Position numbers and translations under genes: made by a program. A stretch of 64,000 nt of DNA, from the NCBI GenBank assembly GCA_035235625.1, contig CP141146.1:39229709-39293708 (forward strand). Reading direction: 5' to 3'. The stretch is from Saururus chinensis (lineage: Eukaryota > Streptophyta > Magnoliopsida > Piperales > Saururaceae). The notes under the pieces are model-generated. The model saw nothing but the letters and a program-made list of their open reading frames with translations. It did not search any database and had not been told where the DNA came from. Below, in pieces: positions 25,850-36,931 of the stretch. Every line of letters starts with the position of its first letter. The stretch's first letter is position 1.

Positions 25850-26095
25850 TAAAGGATGAATTCAGTTTTAAGTTAATTTCATCATTGTAAAGGAAAAAAT
25901 CGGTTTAAGAGTTTATATTACATAAATGACGAAATTACCTTAAGGCGATTTTGTCATTCTAAACAACAAAATTACCGCAGACTAAAGACGATTTCGTCCT
26001 TTAAAAGGATGAAATTACATAACTTGGAGACTCCATCCAAAATTGCGGCTTACGTACTGATTTCATCCTTCTAAAGGATAAAATCAAATTAGAAT
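25850..26095. repeat. Subterminal palindrome cluster, left end of MULE copy 2
   Basis: About five hairpin-forming units, for example GATTTCGTCCTTTAAAAGGA followed by TGAAATT at about 25990 and GATTTCATCCTTCTAAAGGA followed by TAAAATC at about 26060. It is the inverted counterpart of 34270-34450. Confidence 0.78.
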
Positions 26096-26289
26096 TTTTT
26101 TAAAAAACTATTTTAAACTAACTTTAATACCTATCCTTGTTCATTCATTAAAGTTGTACACAATTTCATTCATTCCACACATTTCATAAATATTGACATC
26201 AACTAATAAAAACATACATAAAATAGAAATATTTATCAAATAGATTATATCATATGTTGAAAAAATGTTTAGTTTAAAAGAAACATATA

Positions 26290-28289
26290 ACAAAGCTAAT
26301 GTCACAATCTCCTACGTCATCGACCTTGACCTTGACCTCGGCCTCAACGGTGCTGTACAAGCTCCTCATGATCTGCCTGCTCTAGCTCTAGCTCTATCTC
26401 TAGCTTTGGCTCCAAATGTGGCTCTGGCTCAACATAAGTAATAGATGGTTCAACATGAACTGGCTGATGTCGTCTATAATATAAAATTAGATATGGCTGA
26501 GCTACATGTGCAGTGACTGAAAATGATGAACGGGGTGGAGAGCTATGCATTGTTGATGAAGATGGAATACTAGAGAATGAATCGTGCATTGGTTGTGTCT
26601 GAGCATCCTCGTCGATATGATAATCTCTATGAACATCCGTAATCACCAACTGAAGCAGTGACAAGCTACGAATGACATCATCAGACTCCCTAAGCACCGA
26701 CTGACATGCTGCTAATAAGACCTTGCCCGATGTATAGGTGTTAATTGCGTCAGTTAAATGCGCATGCGTACATCGAACTAGACAAAACTATAAAAAAAAT
26801 AAATTAAAAATTAGATAAATAATTAATAAGAAATAAGAAAATAATATATGCTTTAATTAACAAAGTTGTACTTACCAAAGCTGCCTCATGAGTAGGGTCG
26901 TGACACTCAGACACTCCCCTAGGTTGATATGTCATCTCATCTACATCATCGCACGGTAAAATATATCGTCGTGTAATCGGTAAATACTACTATATATAAG
27001 CACTACAAACATCTTGCGATGTCTTAGCCATCTCCCCTCTAATAATAGTGGCTCTCCTATCCTCCCATCGAGCGATATATGAGGCATGATGTAGAGCCCA
27101 GTCGGTAATATGGTGGCCCTGTCGAGTGATGTGATGGACAAACTCGACGGTAGAAGGTGGGACCCCTTGCTCCAGGTTAAATTGGAGCATTACACTATCC
27201 GACACATACACCTCTCGACCGTCGATGCATAGAGGAGGTAACGCAGCCAATACTTCTGGTGAGTACGGCTGCTAAATAACCTATACAATATATAAAGATA
27301 ATTTAGTTTAAATAACGATAGAATTTTTTATAATCACTACCAAAAAAGTTAAACACGACAATAAAATTACCTGATATGGCCGCTGGTGGTCTAACTCCCC
27401 TCTATACATTCAGAGGACTCCTTGTGGATTTTTAGTTCTCTTTTTCTGAACATTACACCTAAAGGAGTTAAATTTAAAAAATGAGTTTAGCATATGTACA
27501 TAAAACCTTGCTAAAAAAATTAAGTGTTAAACATAAATACAACCTACCTCCCTCCTAATGGAGCACCCTCGACTAAGTGACCCATCTTAACACTTAGTCG
27601 TCTGACGTGTAAATGCTCCCATGACCATAGCTATGTTAGAAAATATGATAATAATTATTAAATAAAATTACAAAATTTTGCATGCAAAAAAATATTTAAA
27701 GTTACGAATTACCTGAAGAAGGATCAGACAACATACAATCCCCGAGGTCATGGCCCGACATGCTTTTCCTAACTCTCGGTATAAAAATGCAAGAGTAGCA
27801 CTGCCCCATGAATAAACACCCGCCATGTCGAAGTCCTCAAGGAGGGAGAGATAGGCCATGTGTACATGGCTACTTCTAGTATCCACAAATATCGTGGCTC
27901 CAAGTAAATGTAATAGATAGGCCCGTGCATGCTGCTCGATAACTATCTCCGTAGCATCGGCTAGGAGCTCACGAAACTTATGTAAGTCATCGAAGGCTTA
28001 CTCGGCTACCACGCATCACTGTAGTAGGAGGAGCTCTACCAAGGAGTCTAACTAATATATCCACATGACTTCCTCCTGTCATGCCTGTCATCGTATGTCC
28101 ATCGATGCGAAGTCCTAACAGAATTGCCACATCCATGAGAGTGATAGACATCTCTCCATAGGGCAGGTAAAATGTCTGTGTCTCCCTCCTCCATCTCTCG
28201 ACGAGAGCTGTCAATAAAGGCCGATCGAGACGGATGTACTGTAGATGAATAAAATGCCCAAATCCCGCTCGCTTGATATAGGGTAGCAT
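26290..28289 (-). pseudogene. PMD gene, transposon copy 2 (nearly complete)
   Basis: Exon 1 (28289 to about 27717) reads FIHLQYIRLDRPLLTALVER, PYGEMSITLMDVAILLGLRI, and after a frameshift near 27985 LLEDFDMAGVYSWGSATLAF and LYRELGKACRA, with a GT donor after LLQ. The next exon (about 27633-27550) reads LWSWEHLHVRRLSVKMGHLV then EGAPLGGR. Another (about 27460-27372) reads KKRTKNPQGVL, a TGA, then MYRGELDHQRPYQ. The following exon (27250-26880) reads ALPPLCIDGREVYVSDSVML then QFNLEQGVPPSTVEFVHHIT, and DWALHHASYIARWEDRRAT. The tail is an acidic repeat (EPEPHLEPKLEIELELE). The order is exactly that of plant mobile domain proteins. One frameshift and one stop are the only clear lesions. It is less decayed than copy 1. 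Confidence 0.84.
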
Positions 28290-28529
28290 ATATATAAAAT
28301 ATTCAGTGCACTCAAGGCACCCGGGGTCCTATAATAAATTTAAAAATTATAACCCAACGTAGTATATCGTCCCAAAAAATGAAACAAAATTTAAAAAGAG
28401 TTATCATACCACTCCTCTCCAAATAATAGCTGACCTATGTGACTCATGCTATACGAGTACAGAATCATCATTTGGGCCTGGCCCGTAAGAAGGCTCTACA
28501 TGATCCATATGATCTGCGGAGGATTAAGA

Positions 28530-28580
28530 GCATATCATCAATCGTTAGGAACAAATTATGTGAACTACTTCGCCTTTCAC
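28530..28580. other. Internal deletion junction of MULE copy 2
   Basis: Sequence up to ATCGTTAGGAACA (about 28552) matches copy 1 at about 16232. From GTGAACTACTTCGCCTTTCA (about 28560) it matches copy 1 at about 18765. The short bridging AATTATGTG resembles sequence that occurs again at 28620 and at about 18826 of copy 1. The join removes the whole transposase. Confidence 0.8.
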
Positions 28581-29374
28581 TAGGCACTCAGGCCTCTTTT
28601 TTGATAAATAAGTTGAAACAAATTATGTGATGCGAGAGGTCAAACATAAAACTTATTGATGCATCATCATTTGTACATATTTGTTTTGAATTCGATCCAT
28701 ATGTTGGAATAACACATTTTATAGTAATTTTCCATCTTCTTCGATCCCACCTAGTCTTGCTAGCTACTTACATATCAAATTCATCATATGTAGACGGTTT
28801 CTTAATTAATAATCCTTTTGTGCATCCGTCATAGTTAAGTAAAAATTTAACTATTTCTTCTACCAGCTCTATTCACTTAATTTATAAACAATAGATTAAA
28901 TTAATATTAGATTAAGCATTTATCTCAAAACTAAGAGTCTAAAATTAAATTAAGCAATTGCCTCATATATCAACGAGCAATAATCATACACTTCTTCACA
29001 TATTTCTTCTCTTATCCAAAGAATACAACAAATATTTTCATACACTTCTTCAAATATTACATCTACCCTATTGATAAAAATTTTAAATACTTTTTTATTT
29101 GAGAAAGCATGCAGATGAATATGCATTTTACAGGAATATGAGTTCATGATAACATCTGCCTATAGTTACTTACATGACATTTAAAGAATTAGTATAATGA
29201 AGAAGCCTCCTACCATGCTCACCCAACAAAGTTGATTGGAAACACATATAAAATTGATTAAGTACTTGTATTACAAAATTATAAGAAAAAATCACACACT
29301 ACCAAATCCCTAAACTGAAATTAGGGCAAGGGAAATACTTGGAATCCCTAAATTGAAACAACGGGATCGGCGGA

Positions 29375-32300
29375 TGTAACGCCCGAGATTTTTCATCCCT
29401 TTTTCTTAAAACTCATAGAATTTTTTTTATACGATGAATCAGAGTCAAAATGACGAAATCAAAACATGTATAAACAGTTTATAATTTAAAATATCATACG
29501 GTTAAACATCATACCGCCAAATCAAATATCGTCAGGCGCTACTCGAAAACACACGTACGACTAAATTACCATGATCATGGATTTTTAAATACAAATAACT
29601 CCCAGGCATCCCAGAGTACAAGTCCCATAAACAGTCTACTATCTGCTCCAAATTAAAAGTCCAGAAGATATAAACACTTAAATCTCACCAATTACATTAG
29701 ATCGTGGCACCAACAATACTCTCATTCAGACAAAAATACTAGAGTCGAGAGGGAAACAATCCACCACATAAACGAGCATCCATCTCCAGGAGCTCACCAA
29801 CACAACCTGCAAAAGCCTCCCGAACAACGGGGCTAAAAGAAGTAGGGTGAGTATTTTCATACTCAGTAGGAAAATACCCAGTAGGGGAAATCCCAAACGG
29901 TGAACTCAATAAGTTCATAAATCATGCGTCATGCAACTCAACATGAGGCAAACAACGTATAACAATCGTATACATATGCAAATAAGCACGCATAACACAC
30001 CATCATATCAAACTTACACAAACACCCTTAATCAAGGTCTTACAAACTTACTTGTATAATCGTATACTAACTCATACAACTTATACATACTTGTACGACC
30101 TTACTCGTACAATCTTACACTTACTCGTACGACCTTACTCGTACAGTCTTACACTTACTGTCGAACTCATATTCAAACTCTTACAGTCGTGCTCAAACTC
30201 ACAATCTTACAGTCATACTCATCCTCAATCTTACAGTCATGCACATACTCATCATCATATGCTTACTCAGAAACACACAAACTCAGTCATACAGTCATAT
30301 ACATACTATCGACCACTGAAGCTCATTACAGCTAATAAGCTCCAGCGTCGAAAAGGAAAAGAATGCCACTAGGGCATCACCTTAACCTCCTGGGAGTGAC
30401 TAGACGCCATGGACTTTTCCGAAGGTAAGGTACACCTATGCTCATGGGGCATAGGATCAAACAGGTAAGAGTAGATCCATGATACTACTTACCTGAGCGC
30501 GCATACATTCACCCACACATAAGGGGTCATACAATTGCCCACACATAAGGGGTCTTATAGTGCCATACGATTGCCCACCATTATGGGTCTTATAGTGCCA
30601 ATGCCACTCTTGGGCAGAAATCTTATAATGCCACTCTTGGGCAGAACATACAGTGCCATCTATAGGCAGAAACATACAGAGCCCACGAAGGGCGAAAACT
30701 TACAGCGCTCTCAACAGAGCATCAAACGTCTAGGCTAAATACAGCACACAGACTAAAACAAAGCATACATCGCTCTCAACAGAGCATTAGATGTCATGTG
30801 CTCTATATAGCACACAGACAAAAATCCCGCAGGATAACCACCACGGCAAGACACAAGAAGTGCTCAGCCAATTCATTATCGGCTAGCTCAAACATGGAAC
30901 TTAATCCGTTGAACCCTCAGGTCTCAAACTCACAACGCTATTATTAGCTTTCTCATAATTCAAGTTTGAATTAAGTATATTATGCGGTACAATTATGCCA
31001 CACAAACTCAGTCCTCGACTGATCAAACTGAAGCTGAGCCCGATCCGAACCCTAGTTTGTCGGGGCAACAAACTTCACTTACCTGTCCAAGTCACACATA
31101 ACTCACCGTACACAAATACTTACATAATCATACAACTCCTGACATCCACCTTACGGTTAAAACATCTTACTTACATCGTCAAACTGAGCTCCACAGCAGA
31201 TCCCCGTTATCATCCTCTTACTTAATTCCTCACTTATTATACTTACTTTTCACTTTATAATTTGTACGTTATGCTTGTACAATTATGCACGCTCTTACTG
31301 TCTCATAAACCCTTATAAGGCTCCAAGCCTAAGTCCACTTACTTACAAAACCTCTGACATACGCTCTAAATCGAACCAAACCAAACTGCTCCACTCCTTG
31401 CTTGCCAAACCTACGTCTGTTGTCTTTTGTCATACGCTTACACATCCACATACACATACAAATCCTCACCAAACACTTTGCCACCTCTTATTGTCCATCG
31501 CCCATACCTCTGCCCTCACACAAAATCCACATACGTAACTTACTCGACATCGCTAGCCATCATTAGCATGTCCATCACATACATACATAGCACACTAACA
31601 TATTCGCTAGCCATCACTAGCTCATACATCATATACATACATAAAACATGCTTACAACTCACATACATACATACATGTATCTCAATGTGGCATAATTCAC
31701 TATCTTACATCATGCATACATGTCATGATTTAATATCCAAAACATTGAATCATACAAGCCTAGCATGCTGCTACTCATTCAAAGCATGCTGTCATGAAAT
31801 TACGAGTTCAAAGCTCCCCTACCTCGTAATCATGACCTTTGATGGTGAGCACACAACGGTGGCGGCATCGATGGCGGAGTCGGCAGTCAACACCATTGCC
31901 TAGCTGAGAGAGTTGCTGTCTTGAGGTTTTAAGAAGCGCCGGAACTACACACGGCCAAATGGGGTGTCAAAATCAACGCGGCAAAATCCGTGATCCACGA
32001 CGGCACACTAGGGGTGGCCGGGACAAAGATCATGCCAACGAGTAGCAGGTGAGACTAGAATTCAAGGGTGTATTAATTAAAGGTCGGCCAACAGTTGAGA
32101 AATACTCGGTCAGCCGCAAGACGTCGAAATCGGCCGTGGACAGCACCCAACGACATTAATTTCGCATTTACAACAGCCCACATAAGGGCGGAGGGCGTGG
32201 GGCGACACTCAAGGACGGAGGAGAGGCGGTGGAGGACTCTGATGTCAACTCCAAATGATGGCAAAGCCATCCGACAGTAAGGCGGCGCCAAAGCGGCACC

Positions 32301-34148
32301 AAAACCCTAACCCGCACACATGGCTACTTGCACACGCAGCCAAAGGGAGGGGGAGAGGGCTAGACAGTGTCGGCCCAAAGCTCGGAAGGGCGGTAGGGCC
32401 ATGCCCAAGGTGGTGATCGACAAATATGGCCTTTGCCATTGTCGTGTTGAGGTAGGCCGACTAGAGGCCATATGGTGTCCGGTGGAGGTTGGACGGTAAG
32501 ACGGCAAAACATGGCGCTCTCTATAGCACGGTCAAACACATATCATCAATAGAGGGGGAACTTACCTCATGCCGAAGAAGAGGGGTTGTGCCGCACTAGG
32601 GCGGCCAGCCATCTCTAGGCTGAGACCAACCCAACTACAAGCGTCCAGAGGAGACACTACAGTGGCCCAAAATGGGTGAAAAACCCTGGGGCACAAAGGA
32701 GCAGGGGTTACTGGTGGCTCTGGCCGACTCCATTGTGTCCCTAGCGGCCAGGATGAGCTATCTCCAGCCAGAGGTGATAGCCAAAGTCAACGGCGACAGG
32801 CCGGACAGAAAACACAGTGAGGGATAGAGACCATGTTTTTCCAAGTGAGAGCACCCGAGCACGGGATGCGGACAAAGCGGAGGGAACAGACTCTCAACAG
32901 GGCCCAGAGGGGTGGCCCACTAGTATCACTGGGCCGAGGCAGAGCTGGACAAAGGTCCACACGGCCATGTCTGACGTACCACTAGCAGTGGCTGTCACAA
33001 CGTCCAAAATGGACGTAACCCAAAAATAGGGGCTAGGGAGGGTAGAGGCAGAATAATGTTAAGGCCGGCGAACCTGAGCTGGGACGGTGGCTCAACCATC
33101 GCCAGGCTGGGGTAGAGCCAAACAGAGGTCTATCATCCGTGGCTCGCAATTGCCGGCCTCCATTCCACCAAAACCATGCATCGGCGGAACAGGGGAGGTG
33201 GAGGCATCTGGCCGGAGGAAAATGGAAGGGCGGAGGTGGAACCGGGCAAGGAGAGGTGGCCCACAACCTCCGCCGGACCAAGGCGGTTTGGACTGAGTCC
33301 GACAGGGGCATCCAACGACGTTCGAAGCCGGCCGGCGAGTTGGATCGAAGGGGGCGGAAAATAGGGCACCGGAGAGGAAAAGAGGGCTGGGGCGGCAGAG
33401 GAGAGGCCACTGAGGCCGGGAGAGGTGCTAATCACCGTCGCCGGACCAAGGCAGGGCCAGACAAAGTTCTGGTCGGCGGTGGCTCACCGCCGCCGACCAC
33501 TGTTTAATCAAAACAATAAGGCAGCGAAAAACAAGGGTGAAGGGGGATGAGGACGGGGCGGCGAAGTGGAGGCCCACTGGGCCGGGAGGGGTGGCCTCCC
33601 ACTGTCGCTAGCCCAGGGCGGAGCCGTGGCTGGCTGGTCAGGCCGTGCCAGCCCACGACGGCGGCGGAATAACCAAAACAGAGAGTGCAAAGAGAGACCG
33701 GGGAAAAATACCGGCGGAGGGCGGAGTGCCCATGGGGGCCAGGGCGGAAGTCCACCGCCATCGCACCTCTGAGGCGGAGCTAGCGGTGGCGGCCTTGTGG
33801 CCCACCGGCGGCTGGGGCAAGGAAACCGAAGGAGGGGGAGCGGCTCTCTTCCAGAGGATTCCGGATTGGGCTCGGCCGAACTTGAGCCCGATCCTTTCTT
33901 TTTTTTTCCTTTTTTTTCCAATCGTATCCCCATCACGCGTTAACTCATTATTTACGCGTTATAAGTCTAACACTCGCGTCGAAAGTGCACAGCGAGGCCC
34001 GCGGCCCACGACTAAGCCCTACGGGAAAAAATACAGTAGAAAAATATATAAATATAAATACACTGAAACATTACATTTTTCCGCCGAAAATAATCAAAAA
34101 AATAGCAAAAAAATCACAGAAAATCGTAGAAAAATCAGGAACCTTACA
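29375..34148. mobile_element. Solo LTR, 4774 bp, copy B
   Basis: Begins TGTAACGCCCGAGATTTTTC and ends AGAAAAATCAGGAACCTTACA-type sequence; the termini are an imperfect inverted repeat (TGTAA...GATTTTTC). It is flanked on both sides by GCGGA (29370-29374 and 34149-34153), a perfect 5-bp target duplication. No primer binding site, polypurine tract or pol is inside, so it is a solo LTR, unusually long, as in some plant chromovirus lineages. Its right 2.7 kb matches the LTR at 1-3823. It contains low-complexity ACTCGTACGACCTTA-type sequence at 30050-30330 and degenerate repeats at 30490-30700. Open frames in its GC-rich half (32.0-33.9 kb) are not protein-like. Confidence 0.9.
30490..30700. repeat. 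Degenerate short tandem repeats in LTR copy B
   Basis: Two adjacent TGCCCACACATAAGGGGTC units, one TGCCCACCATTATGGGTC unit, then two GCCACTCTTGGGCAGAA units and two further decayed ones. The units contain a small palindrome (GCCCA...TGGGC), so the array can fold into short hairpins. Confidence 0.7.
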
Positions 34149-34269
34149 GCGGACACGACGGTGGGCAGCACTCAAATGCAATGACTGGCGAAAATAGTGG
34201 CGGGGCAGAGGTGTCAGGAAGAGGAGTGAATGGGCGTGGACAGAAAAGGACTGGAGGCGGAGGCGTCGG

Positions 34270-34450
34270 GTTAAAATAAGATGATTTTGTCCTTTAAAAG
34301 GACGATCGGTTTACGGCAATTTTGTCATTTAGAATGACGAAATCGCCTTAAGGTGATTTCGTCCTTCTAAACGACGAAATCGGGTTAAGTAATATAAACC
34401 CTTAAACCAATGAAATTAATTTAAAACTAATTTCATTTTTCTAAAGCATG
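34270..34450. repeat. Subterminal palindrome cluster, right end of MULE copy 2
   Basis: Includes GATTTTGTCCTTTAAAAGGA, ATTTTGTCATTTAGAATGAC followed by GAAATCG, and GATTTCGTCCTTCTAAACGA followed by CGAAATC. The last two are close to perfect palindromes and are the best preserved of the four clusters. Confidence 0.8.
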
Positions 34451-34550
34451 AAATCATCTACAATTTTTTTTAAAAAAGTCACGCAAGTGCTAGCTGCTAC
34501 ATAGCAAAAAAGCAACACCACTTTGGGTGGTCCAAATCGGTAAATAAGTT

Positions 34551-36809
34551 TTTTTAATTATTAACTAAATAATTTTCCCTTTTCAAAAACTCATAATGCA
34601 TATATGTCTACTTGTAATATATGTTAAAATTTAGATGTACCATAGAAATTTGATTTAATAAGGTATATACATATATATAGTACAATTAATAAAAAATAGG
34701 ATATATTATAGACTATACTACATATTAAACTATATGTCATCAATCAAACAAAAACATAAAGGTAATATTATCTACCATCTCTACATGTCAAACAAATTAT
34801 GATTTTTAAAATTTTATATAGAGACTAATGTTGGAGTTCTTAAAAATTAAAATTTTACAACAATTTCTTGAAAGTTATTAGCAATTATTCATTGAGTCTC
34901 TTTTTATTTCATAAAATAAAGACAAGTTATATTTATTTAGGATGGACCAAAAAGACATCAAGACTCTAAGTTTTTTGTTCCCAATACAATATGATTTACT
35001 TGAAAATTATTATTTAAATGATGAGATGTAAACATACCCCAGACGTCTGAAAATAAAATTTTTTTAAAAAAATGACATTGATTATACACTTAGCTATTGT
35101 ATTTTTATGTATGCTTGATTAATAATAATATTTTGATATTATATATACTCTAAGTTGTGAGCAACTAAGGCTTGAATGCAGCCTAATTTGAGGTTTTGAG
35201 CCAATATGCTTTGAGCACATATTTTTTTATTTATAACTTTTTGTACAATTTCAGAGTGAGGTTTTGAGCCAATATGCTCTGAGCACATATTCTTTTATTT
35301 GTAATTTTTTATACAATTTTAGAGTAAAAATATTCCCATGTAAGCCTACATCTCTAAAGATGCTCACACTTGCCCATAAATGTTATTCAAGCGCGTGGTG
35401 CTTGGGCCAGAGCCTATGTAACAGGGACAGGTGAAAATGACACACTCAAGACAAGACAAGAAGGCGGCATCATTTTTCTTGTTCTTAGGGGTGTAATTTG
35501 CAATTTACGGGCCGTTTGGATGTATCTTAATAGAGAAATGAAAAAACCTTTCAATGACTTCTTTTTTTCTTCAAATAAAATCAGGTCATGTTTGGGTTTT
35601 TTCTTATAATGATTTTTAAGAAATAAACTTTTAGATAATTTTTACTTTTAATATGTAAAATAACAAAAAAACCTTCCACCCAGAAGAGAATGAGTGAAAT
35701 GACGGGTGACATTGTTTTTATAATTTCTGAATGAAAAAGGGCTTTTATCATGCAACCCTCCTCATAATGACGTTTCCTTGGAAAGAATTATGTGAATTAA
35801 CTTAAAAAGTGCTTTTTCTCATGCTAAAATGACCCAACATGATAAATGCTTAAAATAACTTTCTTCGCTTTAAAAGTCACATTTTTCCATGTGGAAAAGT
35901 GGCATCCATGATCTAACCATGGCCTTACCACACACCCACAAATAAAAGCAATTTGCTTGTCTTCAATTAAACAATGCATACTAAAACTTGCAGGCATTAG
36001 GATTAGGAAGACTAGCAATAACATGCAAACATCACCAGATAAATGAACACAAGATCTGATTGTCTATCTGCCACGCCGGCTCCACCTAAAATAAATATAC
36101 TAACCCGCAAGCACAGAACCCCCAAGAAACTTATCTAAATCCTCTCCCAAATAATATAAGATTGCTCTTCCCATCGCAACAAGGTGGAACATAGGCCCAA
36201 TTCAATGCCAATGCACACAAGCAAGACAAATAGACGAACTTTAACAAGTGGCCTAGGCCATACAAGAGGCAAAAACAACCCCCGCATCACCCTCCTTGCC
36301 TCTCAACTCAGTCTAGAGAGAAAAAACCTTACAAACTCACAACATACAAAGCCTTTTATGTGTCCCAACCCTAGAGACCCTCTAGATCCGACATCAATTC
36401 ATCCGAAGTATAAGCACAGAAAAAATCCTAAAAAAGGCATCAAAATCCCATATTTTTCGACACATGCAAACAAACACAACATATTTCCATTACCTATGGA
36501 CGCACACAATCGGTTTTAGGTGATGATAATCAATCGGCTTCGTCCATAAAACTTTCAGTTCACAAAGCTTCATCCGGACTACAGTGATTGACCAGAGAGC
36601 AACAAACTACTTGTATGAGCTTCAATGTGGCAGTCATCACCTATCGCCTTCAAATATTCCAGTCGACTGAACAGCATTGATCAGCACAGAGAAGCTGAAG
36701 CAGCGAGCCCAAGAAAGTACCATTTGTTGTAGTTATTGAAGATGCAACCCACATGGTTTTTTTTTCTTTTTATTAATGATATAGTATATCTTAAGAAAGA
36801 AACCATTTC
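34551..36809. other. Gene-free stretch with a 68-bp tandem duplication
   Basis: AT-rich sequence between the MULE end and the NET1 3' end. At 35190-35325 a 68-bp unit starting GAGGTTTTGAGCCAATATGC is present twice in tandem with few differences. GGGCCGTTTGGATG at 35510 resembles the end of a miniature transposon, but I find no partner. No coding region seen. Confidence 0.5.
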
Positions 36810-36815
36810 TTTATT
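36810..36815 (-). terminator. Candidate NET1 poly(A) signal
   Basis: AATAAA on the minus strand, about 115 bases downstream of the NET1 stop codon at 36932. Position and T-rich surroundings suit a plant 3' end; weak evidence on its own. Confidence 0.4.
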
Positions 36816-36931
36816 TGAGAAAGGATAATTAACAAACAAGAAATTAAAGGGTAAACTATATCAATTTGGATAAGTATAGACTCACCGCAGTGAAGTACAC
36901 AAGTGATACAAGATTATTTTTACAGAAAGAC

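Larger units (their letters stand above)
25735..34550 (-). mobile_element. MULE-PMD element copy 2, transposase deleted, interrupted by a solo LTR
   Basis: The left end starts AACTTATTTACTAATTTAGA at 25735. The right end, read inverted from 34550, starts AACTTATTTACCGATTTGGA. Both continue with subterminal palindromes and a shared TTTATATTAC...GGCGATTT stretch, so the terminal repeats exceed 250 bp. Internally it follows copy 1 up to about 28552, then jumps to sequence equivalent to 18765 of copy 1, skipping about 2.5 kb that contains the transposase. The PMD gene is retained. A 4774-bp solo LTR sits at 29375-34148. Without the LTR the element is about 4.0 kb. The exact ends lie in AT-rich sequence and no clear 9-bp target duplication was found. 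Confidence 0.82.

Noticed and set aside
29941..31560. Regular ACTCGTAC and CATACTCA strings resembling an array with spacers (CRISPR-like)
   Set aside because: Units vary in length and sequence, the genome is eukaryotic, and the region is inside an LTR; it is low-complexity sequence.
32073..34184. Pro/Arg/Gly-rich frames up to 179 codons in LTR copy B
   Set aside because: Same reason; they lie inside a solo LTR with defined ends.
35505..35625. GGGCCGTTTGGATG as the end of a miniature transposon
   Set aside because: No matching inverted end or target duplication found within 1 kb on either side.
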